A DNA stretch of 64,000 nucleotides from assembly GCF_017877355.1 (NCBI RefSeq), contig NZ_JAGIPR010000008.1, positions 173,536 to 237,535 on the forward strand, given 5' to 3'. The position numbers were made by a program, and so were the translations under genes. Source of the DNA: Chryseobacterium jejuense. Its GTDB lineage: Bacteria; Bacteroidota; Bacteroidia; Flavobacteriales; Weeksellaceae. Below, one piece after another: positions 1-7,669 of this stretch (positions within the stretch are counted from its first letter, which is position 1; each line of letters opens with the position of its first letter). The notes beneath the pieces are model-generated. The model had not been told where the DNA came from, did no database searches, and saw only the letters and a program-made list of their open reading frames with translations.

Positions 1-355
1 CCAGTAAGAGAGATTTACCATTCAGAATTTCTGCTTTATCTATTCCCTTGATTTTTAGAGCATATTCAATGAGCTTTTCTGCTTCATCATAATCTTCATT
101 GCTCAAAAGGCATTCAATATAATATTTAGGAGTGTTCACATTTGCAATATTACTTTGCATGGCTTCCTCAAAGTATTTTTTTCCTGTTCCATAATCTTTT
201 AAAACCTCTGAATACACTCTTCCCATCAGGCAAAGACTGTCTGCATCTTCTGGTTCATAGGAAAGGGCATAGTTGAGGGCATCCAGACATTCGGACATAT
301 TGTAAGGAAAATAATCCAGTGCTTCAAAATAGTATTTATTTTTAGTTAAGGTCAT
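1..355 (-). CDS. TPR-like protein, C-terminus cut by window edge
   Basis: An open frame begins at the ATG at 355 and runs off the left edge with no stop, so about 118 residues are visible. They read as helical tetratricopeptide-like units: residues such as ALNYALSYEPEDADSLCLMG, then YGTGKKYFEEAMQ and DYDEAEKLIEYALKIKG, with the alanine, glycine and tyrosine spacing expected of TPR helices. There is no signal peptide, so it is probably cytoplasmic. Its start overlaps the end of prfH by 14 bases, which suggests translational coupling and membership of the RtcB/PrfH cassette. The real length, the number of repeats and the binding partner cannot be judged from this window. TPR is an inference from the helix pattern; the gene itself is well supported by frame and overlap. 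Confidence 0.75.
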   Translation of the reverse strand, partial: MTLTKNKYYFEALDYFPYNMSECLDALNYALSYEPEDADSLCLMGRVYSEVLKDYGTGKKYFEEAMQSNIANVNTPKYYIECLLSNEDYDEAEKLIEYALKIKGIDKAEILNGKSLLL

Positions 356-1040
356 TGCTGTAGTTTTTTAAGTTCTGCTTAAGGATATTCCTTTGTTTTT
401 TATAGGATTTATCCTGATAATTGCTTTTAAAATCAGTTCCGGAGAATATGCGGACCGGATTTCCACGTTCTACCTGAAGATGATGGTTCCAGGTTTCCTT
501 CATCCTATTTTCCAGCTGCTGAATGTAAATTCCCATTACTCTTTCTTTTAATCTGGTAATGGATAACTTTTTATTGTTCAGTTGTGATCGTGTATCCTGT
601 ACAAATACGGATTCATTGGTAGGAATATGAGTGGCACGGACAGCCGTATTTACTTTATTGACATTCTGCCCACCACTTCCCTGGCTTCTGGCGGTCTGAA
701 ACCTGATATCTTTTTCATTGAAATTTGCAGTTTCCAGATTTTCCAATTCAAAAATACCGATGAACCACTTGCTTCTTTTATGCAGTTTTCTGAATGTACT
801 TTTCCCTTCCCAGCAGATGCTCCCCAGCCAGGTTTTTAAAAATTCTTTGATGTTCTTTCCTTTTAAAAGTACAGTTACTGACTTTATGGTCATATTTACA
901 TCTCCATTTTCACGATGAATGATCTCGTAATCTATATTATTTTGGTTTACTTCTTCCAAAAAGGTTTTTAATACCTTGGATACTACCCACTGGCATTCTA
1001 AAGGCCCTCTTCCGGAAGTTATCTGTATTAATTTTTCCAT
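342..1040 (-). CDS. prfH: Peptide chain release factor homologue PrfH
   Basis: A 232-residue protein of the class I release factor family. It carries the catalytic GGQ tripeptide near residues 123-125 within GSGGQNVNKVNTAVRATH, the segment that triggers peptidyl-tRNA hydrolysis. It lacks the long N-terminal region and the stop-codon-reading domain of RF1/RF2, and it begins with the ITSGRGP-type N-terminus I associate with RF-H. In E. coli, PrfH acts with RtcB: it releases the peptide from ribosomes whose 16S rRNA was cut in the decoding centre so that the ligase can reseal the RNA. The ATG at 1040 lies 2 bases after the stop of the preceding nucleotidyltransferase gene. A longer in-frame extension reaching 1130 overlaps that gene and is unlikely. 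The gene sits in one operon with rtcB. Confidence 0.92.
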   Translation of the reverse strand: MEKLIQITSGRGPLECQWVVSKVLKTFLEEVNQNNIDYEIIHRENGDVNMTIKSVTVLLKGKNIKEFLKTWLGSICWEGKSTFRKLHKRSKWFIGIFELENLETANFNEKDIRFQTARSQGSGGQNVNKVNTAVRATHIPTNESVFVQDTRSQLNNKKLSITRLKERVMGIYIQQLENRMKETWNHHLQVERGNPVRIFSGTDFKSNYQDKSYKKQRNILKQNLKNYSNDLN

Positions 1041-1042
1041 TG

Positions 1043-1588
1043 TTATTTTGGCATTTTGCTTAATAAGGGACTTCCAACAGGATCTGTCCCTTTTTGTAAT
1101 AATTGTTTTGCAGCCATTACTGCCCAGCATTTATCGCTGGAGTGAATATTTCTGTAGAATGAAAGTAAAAGATCAGGTTTCACCACCGTAAATCCGTTGG
1201 CTTCGATTGTTTCAAGATCGTTTCTTTCAAAAAAATCGATGGTAATCCTATGATACTTTTCGTTTTCTAATTCTACCGTTTTTTCATAGCGTCTAAAGTT
1301 TTCTTCGCTTGGAAGATTGTCGTAACGGGTCCAGACTTTCTGAAACCCTTCCTGTTGAAGAATGATCACAACTTCAGCTACGTTTTCTTTCTTTACAAAG
1401 ACATCAATATCCTTGTGGTCATGAGCATGCTTATATTCTGTATGTCCTATTTCAGACATAAAATGCCATGCCCATCCACCGGATATAATGACTTTATCCT
1501 TTAGTTTTTCTAATATTTCAAGCCCTAACCGGATTCTGAATTCTGGCCAGAGTTCTCCATATCTTTTTATATTATGAGGTGCTCCCAT
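1043..1588 (-). CDS. Nucleotidyltransferase-fold protein of the RtcB/PrfH cassette
   Basis: A 181-residue protein with the signature of the polymerase-beta-type nucleotidyltransferase fold: a Gly-Gly turn in SGGWAWHF (residues 37-38), a D-x-D pair in KDIDVFV (residues 60 and 62) and a third acidic residue in ITIDFFE (residue 118). Such proteins transfer a nucleotide to RNA, protein or small molecules. The substrate here is not known. It lies between rtcB (227 bases upstream) and prfH (2 bases downstream), so a role in processing ends of broken rRNA or tRNA before ligation is plausible. RNA-repair-associated nucleotidyltransferases (the RlaP group) are known near RtcB in other bacteria, but I cannot tell whether this one belongs to them. 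An aminoglycoside-adenylyltransferase-like or toxin-like (MNT) role is the main alternative. Confidence 0.8.
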   Translation of the reverse strand: MGAPHNIKRYGELWPEFRIRLGLEILEKLKDKVIISGGWAWHFMSEIGHTEYKHAHDHKDIDVFVKKENVAEVVIILQQEGFQKVWTRYDNLPSEENFRRYEKTVELENEKYHRITIDFFERNDLETIEANGFTVVKPDLLLSFYRNIHSSDKCWAVMAAKQLLQKGTDPVGSPLLSKMPK

Positions 1589-1710
1589 TTTTTTGTTTTT
1601 TGTGGTTTGTATTTGTCATTGGTCTGCAATTTCTGACGAAGGAAGAATCTCTTTTTATATGATAGGATTCTTCGCTTCGTTTTGAAACTGTATTCAGAAT
1701 GGCTGAACTT

Positions 1711-1797
1711 GTTATTAGCCCCGATTGCAGCAATTGTCTGAGCTCATTTTTCTTTTGCAAAAAAGAAAAATAGCGAGTGCGGAAAGCGGGATTAAGC
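1711..1797. repeat. Palindromic intergenic element, REP-like
   Basis: The gap between rtcB and the nucleotidyltransferase gene contains a perfect inverted repeat at 1746-1771, with 11-base arms ATTTTTCTTTT and AAAAGAAAAAT separated by GCAA. It is framed by AGCCCCGATTGCAG on the left and GCGGAAAGCGGGATTAAGCT on the right, which are imperfectly complementary. The layout resembles dispersed palindromic elements I recall between genes of Chryseobacterium-type genomes. No second copy was seen in this window. It could act as a weak transcript end or RNA-stability hairpin inside the operon. Confidence 0.45.
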
Positions 1798-1815
1798 TCC
1801 TGAATATTTAATTGA

Positions 1816-3207
1816 TTATCTGTCCATTCTCACAATTCTTGGCTGGAATGTTCCCAGAATATCTACCAATTCGCTTTGTGCATTCATTACTTCGTGAATA
1901 TCTTTATAAGCCATTGGTGCTTCTTCTGTATTTCCACCCATCAGCGTAACATCTTTAAGCTTCAGCTCTTTTTTAATATCATTCTGAGTGAAAAGGCTTC
2001 TGCATTCTCCTCTTGAGTGTGCTCTACCTGCACCGTGCGAAGCTGAATTCAAGGAGTCCGGATTTCCTTTTCCACGGACGATAAATCCTTTGGCAGTCAT
2101 AGATCCCGGAATCATTCCTAATTCATTTTCATTGGCTGGAGTTGCTCCTTTTCTGTGAACAATCACTTCTTTTCCGTTATGAATTTCTTTCCAAGCGAAA
2201 TTGTGATGGTTCTCAATTCTGGCTTTTACTCTTCCGCCTACTGCTTTTACCAATCTTCTGTGAATATCGTCATGACAGGCTGAAGCATAATCTCCCGCAA
2301 GGTTCATTGCAGTCCAGTATTCCAAACCAAGATGAGTACTCAAGTCCAGCCACGCAAATTGCTGCGCCTCTTTAGGCAGCGGACATTGTTCTACTGCTAC
2401 TCTTGAATAATATTGGGCAATTTCAGCTCCTAACCCACGTGAACCACTGTGTGAAAGGATTCCCAGATATTTTCCTTTTGGCAACCCGATTTGTTCATCT
2501 TCCTCAGTGATTTCCACTTCACCAAATTCCACAAAGTGATTTCCGCCTCCTGAAGATCCCATCTGTTTGATGGCTTTTCCTTTTAATCTTCTCAGAATAG
2601 GAATCAGATCAAAGGTATCTCTCTCGAAGATTTCATGATCTATATGAGATTTATGAGTCTCATACATTCCAAATTTTGTATGTTCGGCAAGGGCTTTTTC
2701 ATATTTATCCCTTGCTCCGTTCAGATATGAAACGGGTGTATCCAAAATACTGAGGCTCATTCTGCAACCGATATCCATTCCTACTCCGTAAGGAATCACT
2801 GCATTTTCTACAGCTAAAACGCCTCCGATCGGAAGCCCGTAGCCGCTATGAGCATCAGGCATCAATGCTCCCTGAACAGAAACCGGAAGTTTCAAAGCTG
2901 TGTACAACTGGTTTTTCGCTTCTTCTGAGATATTATTCCCGAAGATCTGAAAGTCTGCACGCTGTGAATTCAGCATCCTTTTTTCTGTTTTTTTGGATGA
3001 AAGTAAGGTTTCTGCAATCTGCCCGAATGTCAAATCTTTTTCGAATTGCTCCGGATGAATTAGAATTTCCTTTAAAAGAGATTTCACATAATGGATATTT
3101 TTAGTTGCAAAATTTCTCTTCATTACTTCCAGGGCTACATTTACGCTTTGATTGTTTGGATAGCCCAGTTTTAATATATCTTTTCCTTTTAGTTTTAAAT
3201 TTCCCAT
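1816..3207 (-). CDS. rtcB: RNA-splicing ligase RtcB
   Basis: A 463-residue RtcB ligase, which joins 2',3'-cyclic phosphate or 3'-phosphate RNA ends to 5'-hydroxyl ends using GTP and manganese. The family landmarks appear in order: DAHSGYGLPIGG, the metal-binding GVGMDIGCRM with its Asp and Cys, GSSGGGNHFVE, HSGSRG, ENHHNF, GATPA, GMIPGSM, and near the C-terminus SHGAGR, whose histidine is the residue guanylylated in studied RtcB enzymes. The ATG at 3207 gives MGNLKLKGKDILKLGY, a normal family start; the frame extends to 3252 but that would add an atypical hydrophobic leader. The gene lies 26 bases after the unknown basic protein gene and heads toward the nucleotidyltransferase and prfH. Pairing with prfH argues for repair of cut rRNA rather than tRNA splicing. 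Confidence 0.97.
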   Translation of the reverse strand: MGNLKLKGKDILKLGYPNNQSVNVALEVMKRNFATKNIHYVKSLLKEILIHPEQFEKDLTFGQIAETLLSSKKTEKRMLNSQRADFQIFGNNISEEAKNQLYTALKLPVSVQGALMPDAHSGYGLPIGGVLAVENAVIPYGVGMDIGCRMSLSILDTPVSYLNGARDKYEKALAEHTKFGMYETHKSHIDHEIFERDTFDLIPILRRLKGKAIKQMGSSGGGNHFVEFGEVEITEEDEQIGLPKGKYLGILSHSGSRGLGAEIAQYYSRVAVEQCPLPKEAQQFAWLDLSTHLGLEYWTAMNLAGDYASACHDDIHRRLVKAVGGRVKARIENHHNFAWKEIHNGKEVIVHRKGATPANENELGMIPGSMTAKGFIVRGKGNPDSLNSASHGAGRAHSRGECRSLFTQNDIKKELKLKDVTLMGGNTEEAPMAYKDIHEVMNAQSELVDILGTFQPRIVRMDR

Positions 3208-3233
3208 TGTTTTTGTTTTAAAAATCATCAGAA

Positions 3234-3968
3234 CTATAAGTCCTGAAAGCAATCTGCAATCTCTGTTGCAGACATTGTGCAGGTAACATATTTCCTGCTT
3301 TTGATAAGATCTGTTTCATATTCCATTTTCCATGGATTAGATTTTCCGTGAATTTTTTTCTGGATAATTCCTACCATTTTATGCTGTCCCAAATACGCAT
3401 CCAGTTCTGCCTCTTCTTTTTTCAGCTCTGCATCTATAGGTTTGTGATGGGTAATCATATGGGGTCTTGTCCTCAGGGTAAATCTCCACGGTTCAGTAAA
3501 TTCGTAATAAGTATCATAGCACTTCCGAAAGGGACAATATTCTTCTTTTTTCAGAAAGTATTGCCTTTCTCTTGGGGTAAGCCCAAATTTCGGACTGCTC
3601 CAGGAGTATGAAGAAACACGGTTGAGCTTCTGCTCTCTTTCTACATATATTCTTCGGCCAAATTTTCTTTTCTTTTTTAAAAACTGGCGGCTTCCGGAAT
3701 ACATGTATGTATTGATTTTCTTCAAAAGTCCTTCAAAGAGCTCTCCATCACTACTCCGCATGACATCATCCCTTACTACAAAGAATCTTACGAATCCTAA
3801 TTGGTAAGGTTTATCCAAGGGTATCAATGGAATATTTTTTATGATATGCCCGACTTCCTTACTACGTTTATACTTTTTTCTTATCTGTTTTTCTACATCT
3901 TTTTTTATTGTTCTTTTTCTGCTTCTCAGGCTTCTGAGCCGGTAAGACAGAAGGTTGTCATTTTCCAT
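3234..3968 (-). CDS. Unknown basic protein, first gene of the RtcB cassette
   Basis: A 244-residue protein I do not recognise. It is strongly basic at the N-terminus (RLRSLRSRKR, then IKKDVEKQIRKKYKRSK) and again near residue 100 (FLKKKRKFGRR), which suggests RNA or ribosome contact. It has no signal peptide or membrane segment. The middle contains aromatic-rich stretches such as EFTEPWRFTLRTRPHM, and a Cys pair occurs in EEYCPFRKCYDTYY. The ATG at 3968 is chosen; an in-frame GTG at 3977 would add three residues. The stop lies 26 bases before rtcB on the same strand, so it is probably the promoter-proximal gene of the operon. Its position suggests a role in recognising or handling damaged RNA, but this is inference from context only. 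Confidence 0.75.
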   Translation of the reverse strand: MENDNLLSYRLRSLRSRKRTIKKDVEKQIRKKYKRSKEVGHIIKNIPLIPLDKPYQLGFVRFFVVRDDVMRSSDGELFEGLLKKINTYMYSGSRQFLKKKRKFGRRIYVEREQKLNRVSSYSWSSPKFGLTPRERQYFLKKEEYCPFRKCYDTYYEFTEPWRFTLRTRPHMITHHKPIDAELKKEEAELDAYLGQHKMVGIIQKKIHGKSNPWKMEYETDLIKSRKYVTCTMSATEIADCFQDL

Positions 3969-4130
3969 GTAAGACACAAGAGATCAGATGCAAGACCCGG
4001 AATATCGGATTTGCTCTTAGTCTATTTCCTTAATCAACTAAAATACTAGTTGAATGAATTAATAATGATGAACAGGTATAGTTTTGAGGGCAAAACCTCA
4101 ACTATTTTGTTCTTAAAAAACACTTAAAAA

Positions 4131-4182
4131 GATTTCGGGGAAACGTGAGTTTGAAATATTGCGCAATAAAAAACCCGAAATC
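4131..4182 (-). promoter_or_regulatory. Alternative hairpin competing with the terminator
   Basis: On the minus-strand RNA, GATTTCGGG (4182-4174) can pair with CCCGAAATC (4139-4131), a perfect 9-bp stem followed by five U residues. The same upstream arm is needed for the terminator-like hairpin at 4171-4199, so the two cannot form together. The 12-base palindrome TATTGCGCAATA at 4157-4168 sits in the loop. Such competing stems are the usual layout of an attenuator. Whether it controls the RtcB cassette, whose first start codon is about 160 bases further on, is not shown. Confidence 0.45.
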
Positions 4183-4199
4183 TCTACGACTTCGGGTTT
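4171..4199 (-). terminator. Intrinsic terminator-like hairpin after the leader ORF
   Basis: Stem arms AAACCCGAAATC and GACTTCGGGTTT with a 5-base loop and one mismatch, followed on the minus strand by six T residues. It lies 23 bases after the stop of the 25-codon ORF at 4223-4300 and before the RtcB cassette, so it may end a short leader transcript. Confidence 0.7.
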
Positions 4200-4222
4200 T
4201 GATATTGTATTGTACTATTATT

Positions 4223-4300
4223 CTAAGAATGTACCAAACCGCGAAGCCTTACCACCATAAGGGGTAATCCAACTGTAGAATTCTGATTAGTTCTGAACAT
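4223..4300 (-). CDS. Candidate 25-residue leader peptide
   Basis: A short ORF from ATG at 4300 to TAG at 4223. The peptide begins MFRTNQNSTVGLP and continues LMVVRLRGLVHS, with 4 Leu and 4 Val among 25 residues, a composition reminiscent of branched-chain amino acid leader peptides. It is directly followed by a terminator hairpin and a competing stem. No branched-chain biosynthesis gene lies downstream; the next genes on this strand are the RtcB cassette. It could be a regulatory leader for that cassette, a remnant of an attenuator whose operon was lost, or a chance ORF. Confidence 0.4.
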   Translation of the reverse strand: MFRTNQNSTVGLPLMVVRLRGLVHS

Positions 4301-4379
4301 TGCTTCGTTGTTTTTAAATGGTTAAACTTGATTTTCAGGTGCAAATATATTAATTTTTCTGATAATCCAAATATTTTTT

Positions 4380-5366
4380 TCACTTAAGGTGAATAATGCT
4401 TAGAAAAATGGCGTCAATAACTTTTGTCATTCTCTTTATATCCAGCGTTTCCAAAGTATCTGTAGTTTTGTGATAATTTTTATTTCTAAAGAAGGAAGTA
4501 TCAGTAATCATAAGAGCAGGGAAATCAAATTTCCAGTAGTTCAAATGATCTGAAAAGTCGACACCGTGTACAAATCCCGGTGCTGGAAATGTTTCTGTTT
4601 TTATCTGATTGGTGTCTTTAAATTGATCTATAAAGTTTCCAACAAATGGTCCTGCTCCACTGAATTTTTTCACCAACGTAATAAAATCACCTTTATTACC
4701 ATAAATCCATGAAAGCACACCTATGGGAAACTCTTGAGATCCTTTTTCATCTTTAAAATAGCCAATCATTTCAACACTGGCCATTCCATACACATCAATA
4801 TTGTTGTCTTTTAAATATTTTGCATGGATATAACTGCCCATATTTTCAGTTCTGAAATGTGGTGGCTCTTCTAAGGTGTATGCTACAAGATCTACTCTAT
4901 AATTGAGCTTTTGATTTTGCAGCATTCTTGCCAGTTCCAGAAGGGCCGTAACTCCGGTGGCATTATCATCTGCTCCCTGTTGATCTCCACATACGTCATA
5001 ATGGGCTCCTATTACAATTCTTTTGCTATTTCCCATACCAAAGGAGCAGATTACATTTTTGTACACTTCTCCATTCACTTTATACTCCTGAAAGCCCGTA
5101 CTGTCTCCATAAGTATTGAAGGTTTGATGAATATAGTCTGCAACGGCATTGAGTTGATCTATATTTTTATGATTTCTGAACCGTGGAGTCTGAGTAAGTT
5201 CTACCAAATGTTTCTTAACCTGTGCACTATCTGCAGGAACAGGAGACTTGTGTTCAATTCGTTCCTTTTCTCCGCCTGAAACAAATAATAGAATACCTAT
5301 AAAGAGAAAGCCTACAAAGAAAATCAGCTTTTTCTTCGTAGGCTTTAGTCTATTTTTTAAACCCAT
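4380..5366 (-). CDS. M28-family zinc aminopeptidase, membrane-anchored
   Basis: A 328-residue protein with an N-terminal lysine-rich stretch and one hydrophobic segment (about residues 15-31, ending LLFVSGGEK), so it is probably anchored with its enzyme domain in the periplasm. The M28 zinc-peptidase pattern is visible: GAHYDVCG (His ligand), QGADDNATG (bridging Asp), YTLEEPPH (catalytic Glu and ligand), VEMIGYF and the late DFSDHLNYW (His ligand). M28 enzymes remove N-terminal residues from peptides. The ATG at 5366 is chosen because it puts the membrane segment close to the N-terminus; the frame is open to 5450 but would overlap the mutase gene. It begins 45 bases downstream of the methylmalonyl-CoA mutase gene and may be cotranscribed with it. 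Confidence 0.85.
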   Translation of the reverse strand: MGLKNRLKPTKKKLIFFVGFLFIGILLFVSGGEKERIEHKSPVPADSAQVKKHLVELTQTPRFRNHKNIDQLNAVADYIHQTFNTYGDSTGFQEYKVNGEVYKNVICSFGMGNSKRIVIGAHYDVCGDQQGADDNATGVTALLELARMLQNQKLNYRVDLVAYTLEEPPHFRTENMGSYIHAKYLKDNNIDVYGMASVEMIGYFKDEKGSQEFPIGVLSWIYGNKGDFITLVKKFSGAGPFVGNFIDQFKDTNQIKTETFPAPGFVHGVDFSDHLNYWKFDFPALMITDTSFFRNKNYHKTTDTLETLDIKRMTKVIDAIFLSIIHLK

Positions 5367-5410
5367 AGATGTGCTTTTAATTTCTTTTTGGAAATTACAG
5401 CTTTTTGGGA

Positions 5411-7531
5411 TTAGTTTTCTAAAAATCTTTCCAGGATCTCCACCGCACATTTGGGAAGATTGGTTCCTGGACCGAAAATGAAATCTGCTCCATTCGCGTA
5501 AAGGAATTCATAATCCTGTTGTGGAATAACGCCTCCTACTACAATGGTGATATCATCCGCTCCCAGTTTTTTCAATTCTCCTACTACCTGTGGAACTAAT
5601 GTTTTGTGTCCTGCAGCTAATGAAGACACTCCCAAAATATGAATGTCATTTTCTACAGCCTGTTTTGCTACTTCTTCCGGTGTTTGGAATAATGGAGCTA
5701 CGTCAACATCAAATCCCATATCAGCAAATGCAGTTGCTACTACTTTTGCACCTCTGTCGTGACCGTCCTGACCCATTTTAGCCACCATAATTCTTGGACG
5801 ACGTCCTTCTTCCTCTTCAAACTTTTGAGTCAGATTAAGGGCTTTTTCAAAGTATTCGTTTTTACCTGCATTCATAGCATATACTCCAGAGATTGTTTTA
5901 ATGTTGGCTTTATATCTTCCGAAGGTTTCTTCCATGGCATCACTCATTTCACCAAGGGTAACTCTTCTTCTCGCCGCTTCAATACAAAGTGCCAGCAGGT
6001 TTCCTTTTCCTGTTTTTGCACTTTCACGGATTTCATTCAGAATTTCCGTTACGGCTTCAGCACTTCTTTCTGCTTTGATGGTATTGAGTCGTTCAATCTG
6101 CTTTCTTCGAACTTCGGTATTATCAATATCAAGAATCTCAATTTCATCTTGTTTTAACGAGGATTTAAAGGAGTTTACTCCAATGATGAATTCTTCCCCA
6201 CTATCGATCTTGGCCTGCTTTTTAGCAGCCGCTTCTTCAATTCTCATTTTTGGAATCCCGGCTTCAATGGCTTTGGTCATTCCGCCTTCCTGCTCTACCT
6301 CATCAATATACCTCATCGCTTCTTCAATCATCTGTTGGGTAAGACTTTCTACAAGGTTACTTCCTCCCATCGGATCTACTACATCACATATTCCGCTTTC
6401 CTGCTGAAGAATGATCTGCGTATTTCTTGCAATTTTAGCTGAATAATCCGTAGGAAGAGCGATGGCTTCATCCAATGCATTGGTGTGTAACGATTGTGTT
6501 CCGCCTAATGCTGAAGATAATGCTTCAATGGCAGTTCTTGTGATATTATTGAAAGGCTCCTGTTCTGTTAATGACCATCCTGAAGTTTGAGAATGGGTTC
6601 TTAATGCTAAAGATTTTGGATTCTTAGGATCAAACTGCTTTAAAAGCGTTGCCCAGATATATCTTGCAGCACGCATTTTAGCAATTTCCATGAAGTGATT
6701 CATCCCGATTGCCCAGAAGAATGATAAACGTGGAGCAAAATCATCTACGTTCATTCCTGCTTTGATTCCTGTTCTTACATATTCAAGACCGTCTGCTAAG
6801 GTATAAGCCATTTCCAGTACCGGAGTGGCTCCTGCTTCCTGCATATGGTAACCTGAAATGGAGATAGAGTTGAATTTCGGAATGTTCTGAGAAGTATATT
6901 CAAAAATATCTGCAATGATCTTCATGGATGGTGCAGGTGGATAAATATAGGTATTTCTTACCATGAACTCTTTAAGAATATCATTCTGGATAGTTCCTGA
7001 AAGCAGTTCCTGCTTTACTCCCTGTTCTTCTGCTGCTACGATATAGAAAGACAGGATCGGAAGTACAGCACCATTCATTGTCATGGAAACGGAGATCTGG
7101 TCTAGCGGAATTTCGTTAAATAAGATCTTCATATCTTCCACCGAGTCAATAGCCACACCTGCTTTCCCTACGTCTCCTACCACTCTTGCGTGGTCAGAAT
7201 CATATCCTCTGTGCGTAGCAAGATCAAAGGCTACAGAAAGTCCTTTTTGTCCTGCTGCAAGATTTCTTCTGTAAAAGGCATTGGATTCTTCAGCGGTGGA
7301 GAAACCGGCATACTGGCGGATCGTCCATGGTTTTTGAACATACATGGTGGAATACGGTCCTCTCAGGTAAGGTTCAATTCCTGGAGAAGTCTGTGTTAAT
7401 GATTCATCTTTTACATCCTTTTTTTCATAGGATGACTTAAGTTCCAGCCCATCTTTTTCAAAGTTGTAAATTTCTCTTTCCTGAGGAGATACACTAAAAT
7501 CGGGCTTTTTCACAGAAATTGTTTTTCGCAT
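5411..7531 (-). CDS. scpA: Methylmalonyl-CoA mutase, catalytic (large) subunit
   Basis: A 706-residue adenosylcobalamin-dependent mutase that interconverts succinyl-CoA and (R)-methylmalonyl-CoA in propionate, branched-chain and odd-chain metabolism. The N-terminal CoA-binding barrel shows RGPYSTMYVQKPWTIRQYAG and GLSVAFDLATHRGYDSDH. The C-terminal cobalamin-binding domain has the base-off motif DGHDRG with its axial histidine, followed by GVSSLAAGH and VVGGVIPQQD. The length matches catalytic subunits and single-chain enzymes (about 700-730). No small-subunit gene flanks it: upstream is the T9SS metalloprotease terminator, downstream the M28 peptidase. The partner, if needed, must be elsewhere. 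The start at 7531 gives MRKTISVKKPDF and leaves 138 bases to the preceding gene. Confidence 0.96.
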   Translation of the reverse strand: MRKTISVKKPDFSVSPQEREIYNFEKDGLELKSSYEKKDVKDESLTQTSPGIEPYLRGPYSTMYVQKPWTIRQYAGFSTAEESNAFYRRNLAAGQKGLSVAFDLATHRGYDSDHARVVGDVGKAGVAIDSVEDMKILFNEIPLDQISVSMTMNGAVLPILSFYIVAAEEQGVKQELLSGTIQNDILKEFMVRNTYIYPPAPSMKIIADIFEYTSQNIPKFNSISISGYHMQEAGATPVLEMAYTLADGLEYVRTGIKAGMNVDDFAPRLSFFWAIGMNHFMEIAKMRAARYIWATLLKQFDPKNPKSLALRTHSQTSGWSLTEQEPFNNITRTAIEALSSALGGTQSLHTNALDEAIALPTDYSAKIARNTQIILQQESGICDVVDPMGGSNLVESLTQQMIEEAMRYIDEVEQEGGMTKAIEAGIPKMRIEEAAAKKQAKIDSGEEFIIGVNSFKSSLKQDEIEILDIDNTEVRRKQIERLNTIKAERSAEAVTEILNEIRESAKTGKGNLLALCIEAARRRVTLGEMSDAMEETFGRYKANIKTISGVYAMNAGKNEYFEKALNLTQKFEEEEGRRPRIMVAKMGQDGHDRGAKVVATAFADMGFDVDVAPLFQTPEEVAKQAVENDIHILGVSSLAAGHKTLVPQVVGELKKLGADDITIVVGGVIPQQDYEFLYANGADFIFGPGTNLPKCAVEILERFLEN

Positions 7532-7625
7532 TCCAATAATTTTTGTCTCCGTAAAGTTAATTTTTTTGAACGAAACATGAAACTTCTGTTAACATTCAGT
7601 TTTTCTGAAGTTTATCTAAAGAAAA

Positions 7626-7647
7626 AGGCCGGACAAACGCCCGGCCT
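7626..7647 (-). terminator. Terminator of the T9SS metalloprotease gene
   Basis: AGGCCGG and CCGGCCT arms around a short loop, followed on the minus strand by a T-run. It lies 23 bases after the stop of the metalloprotease gene. Confidence 0.85.
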
Positions 7648-7669
7648 ATATGCAAATTATCTTATCTTA

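Noticed and set aside
342..1040. GGQ protein as ArfB (YaeJ) or as RF2 fragment
   Set aside because: It is too long for ArfB, lacks its basic tail, has no stop-codon-reading domain of RF2 and is linked to rtcB, which fits PrfH.
1572..1760. 62-codon minus-strand ORF between rtcB and the nucleotidyltransferase gene
   Set aside because: Low-complexity translation that overlaps the palindromic element and the next gene's start; no protein-like conservation pattern or start signal.
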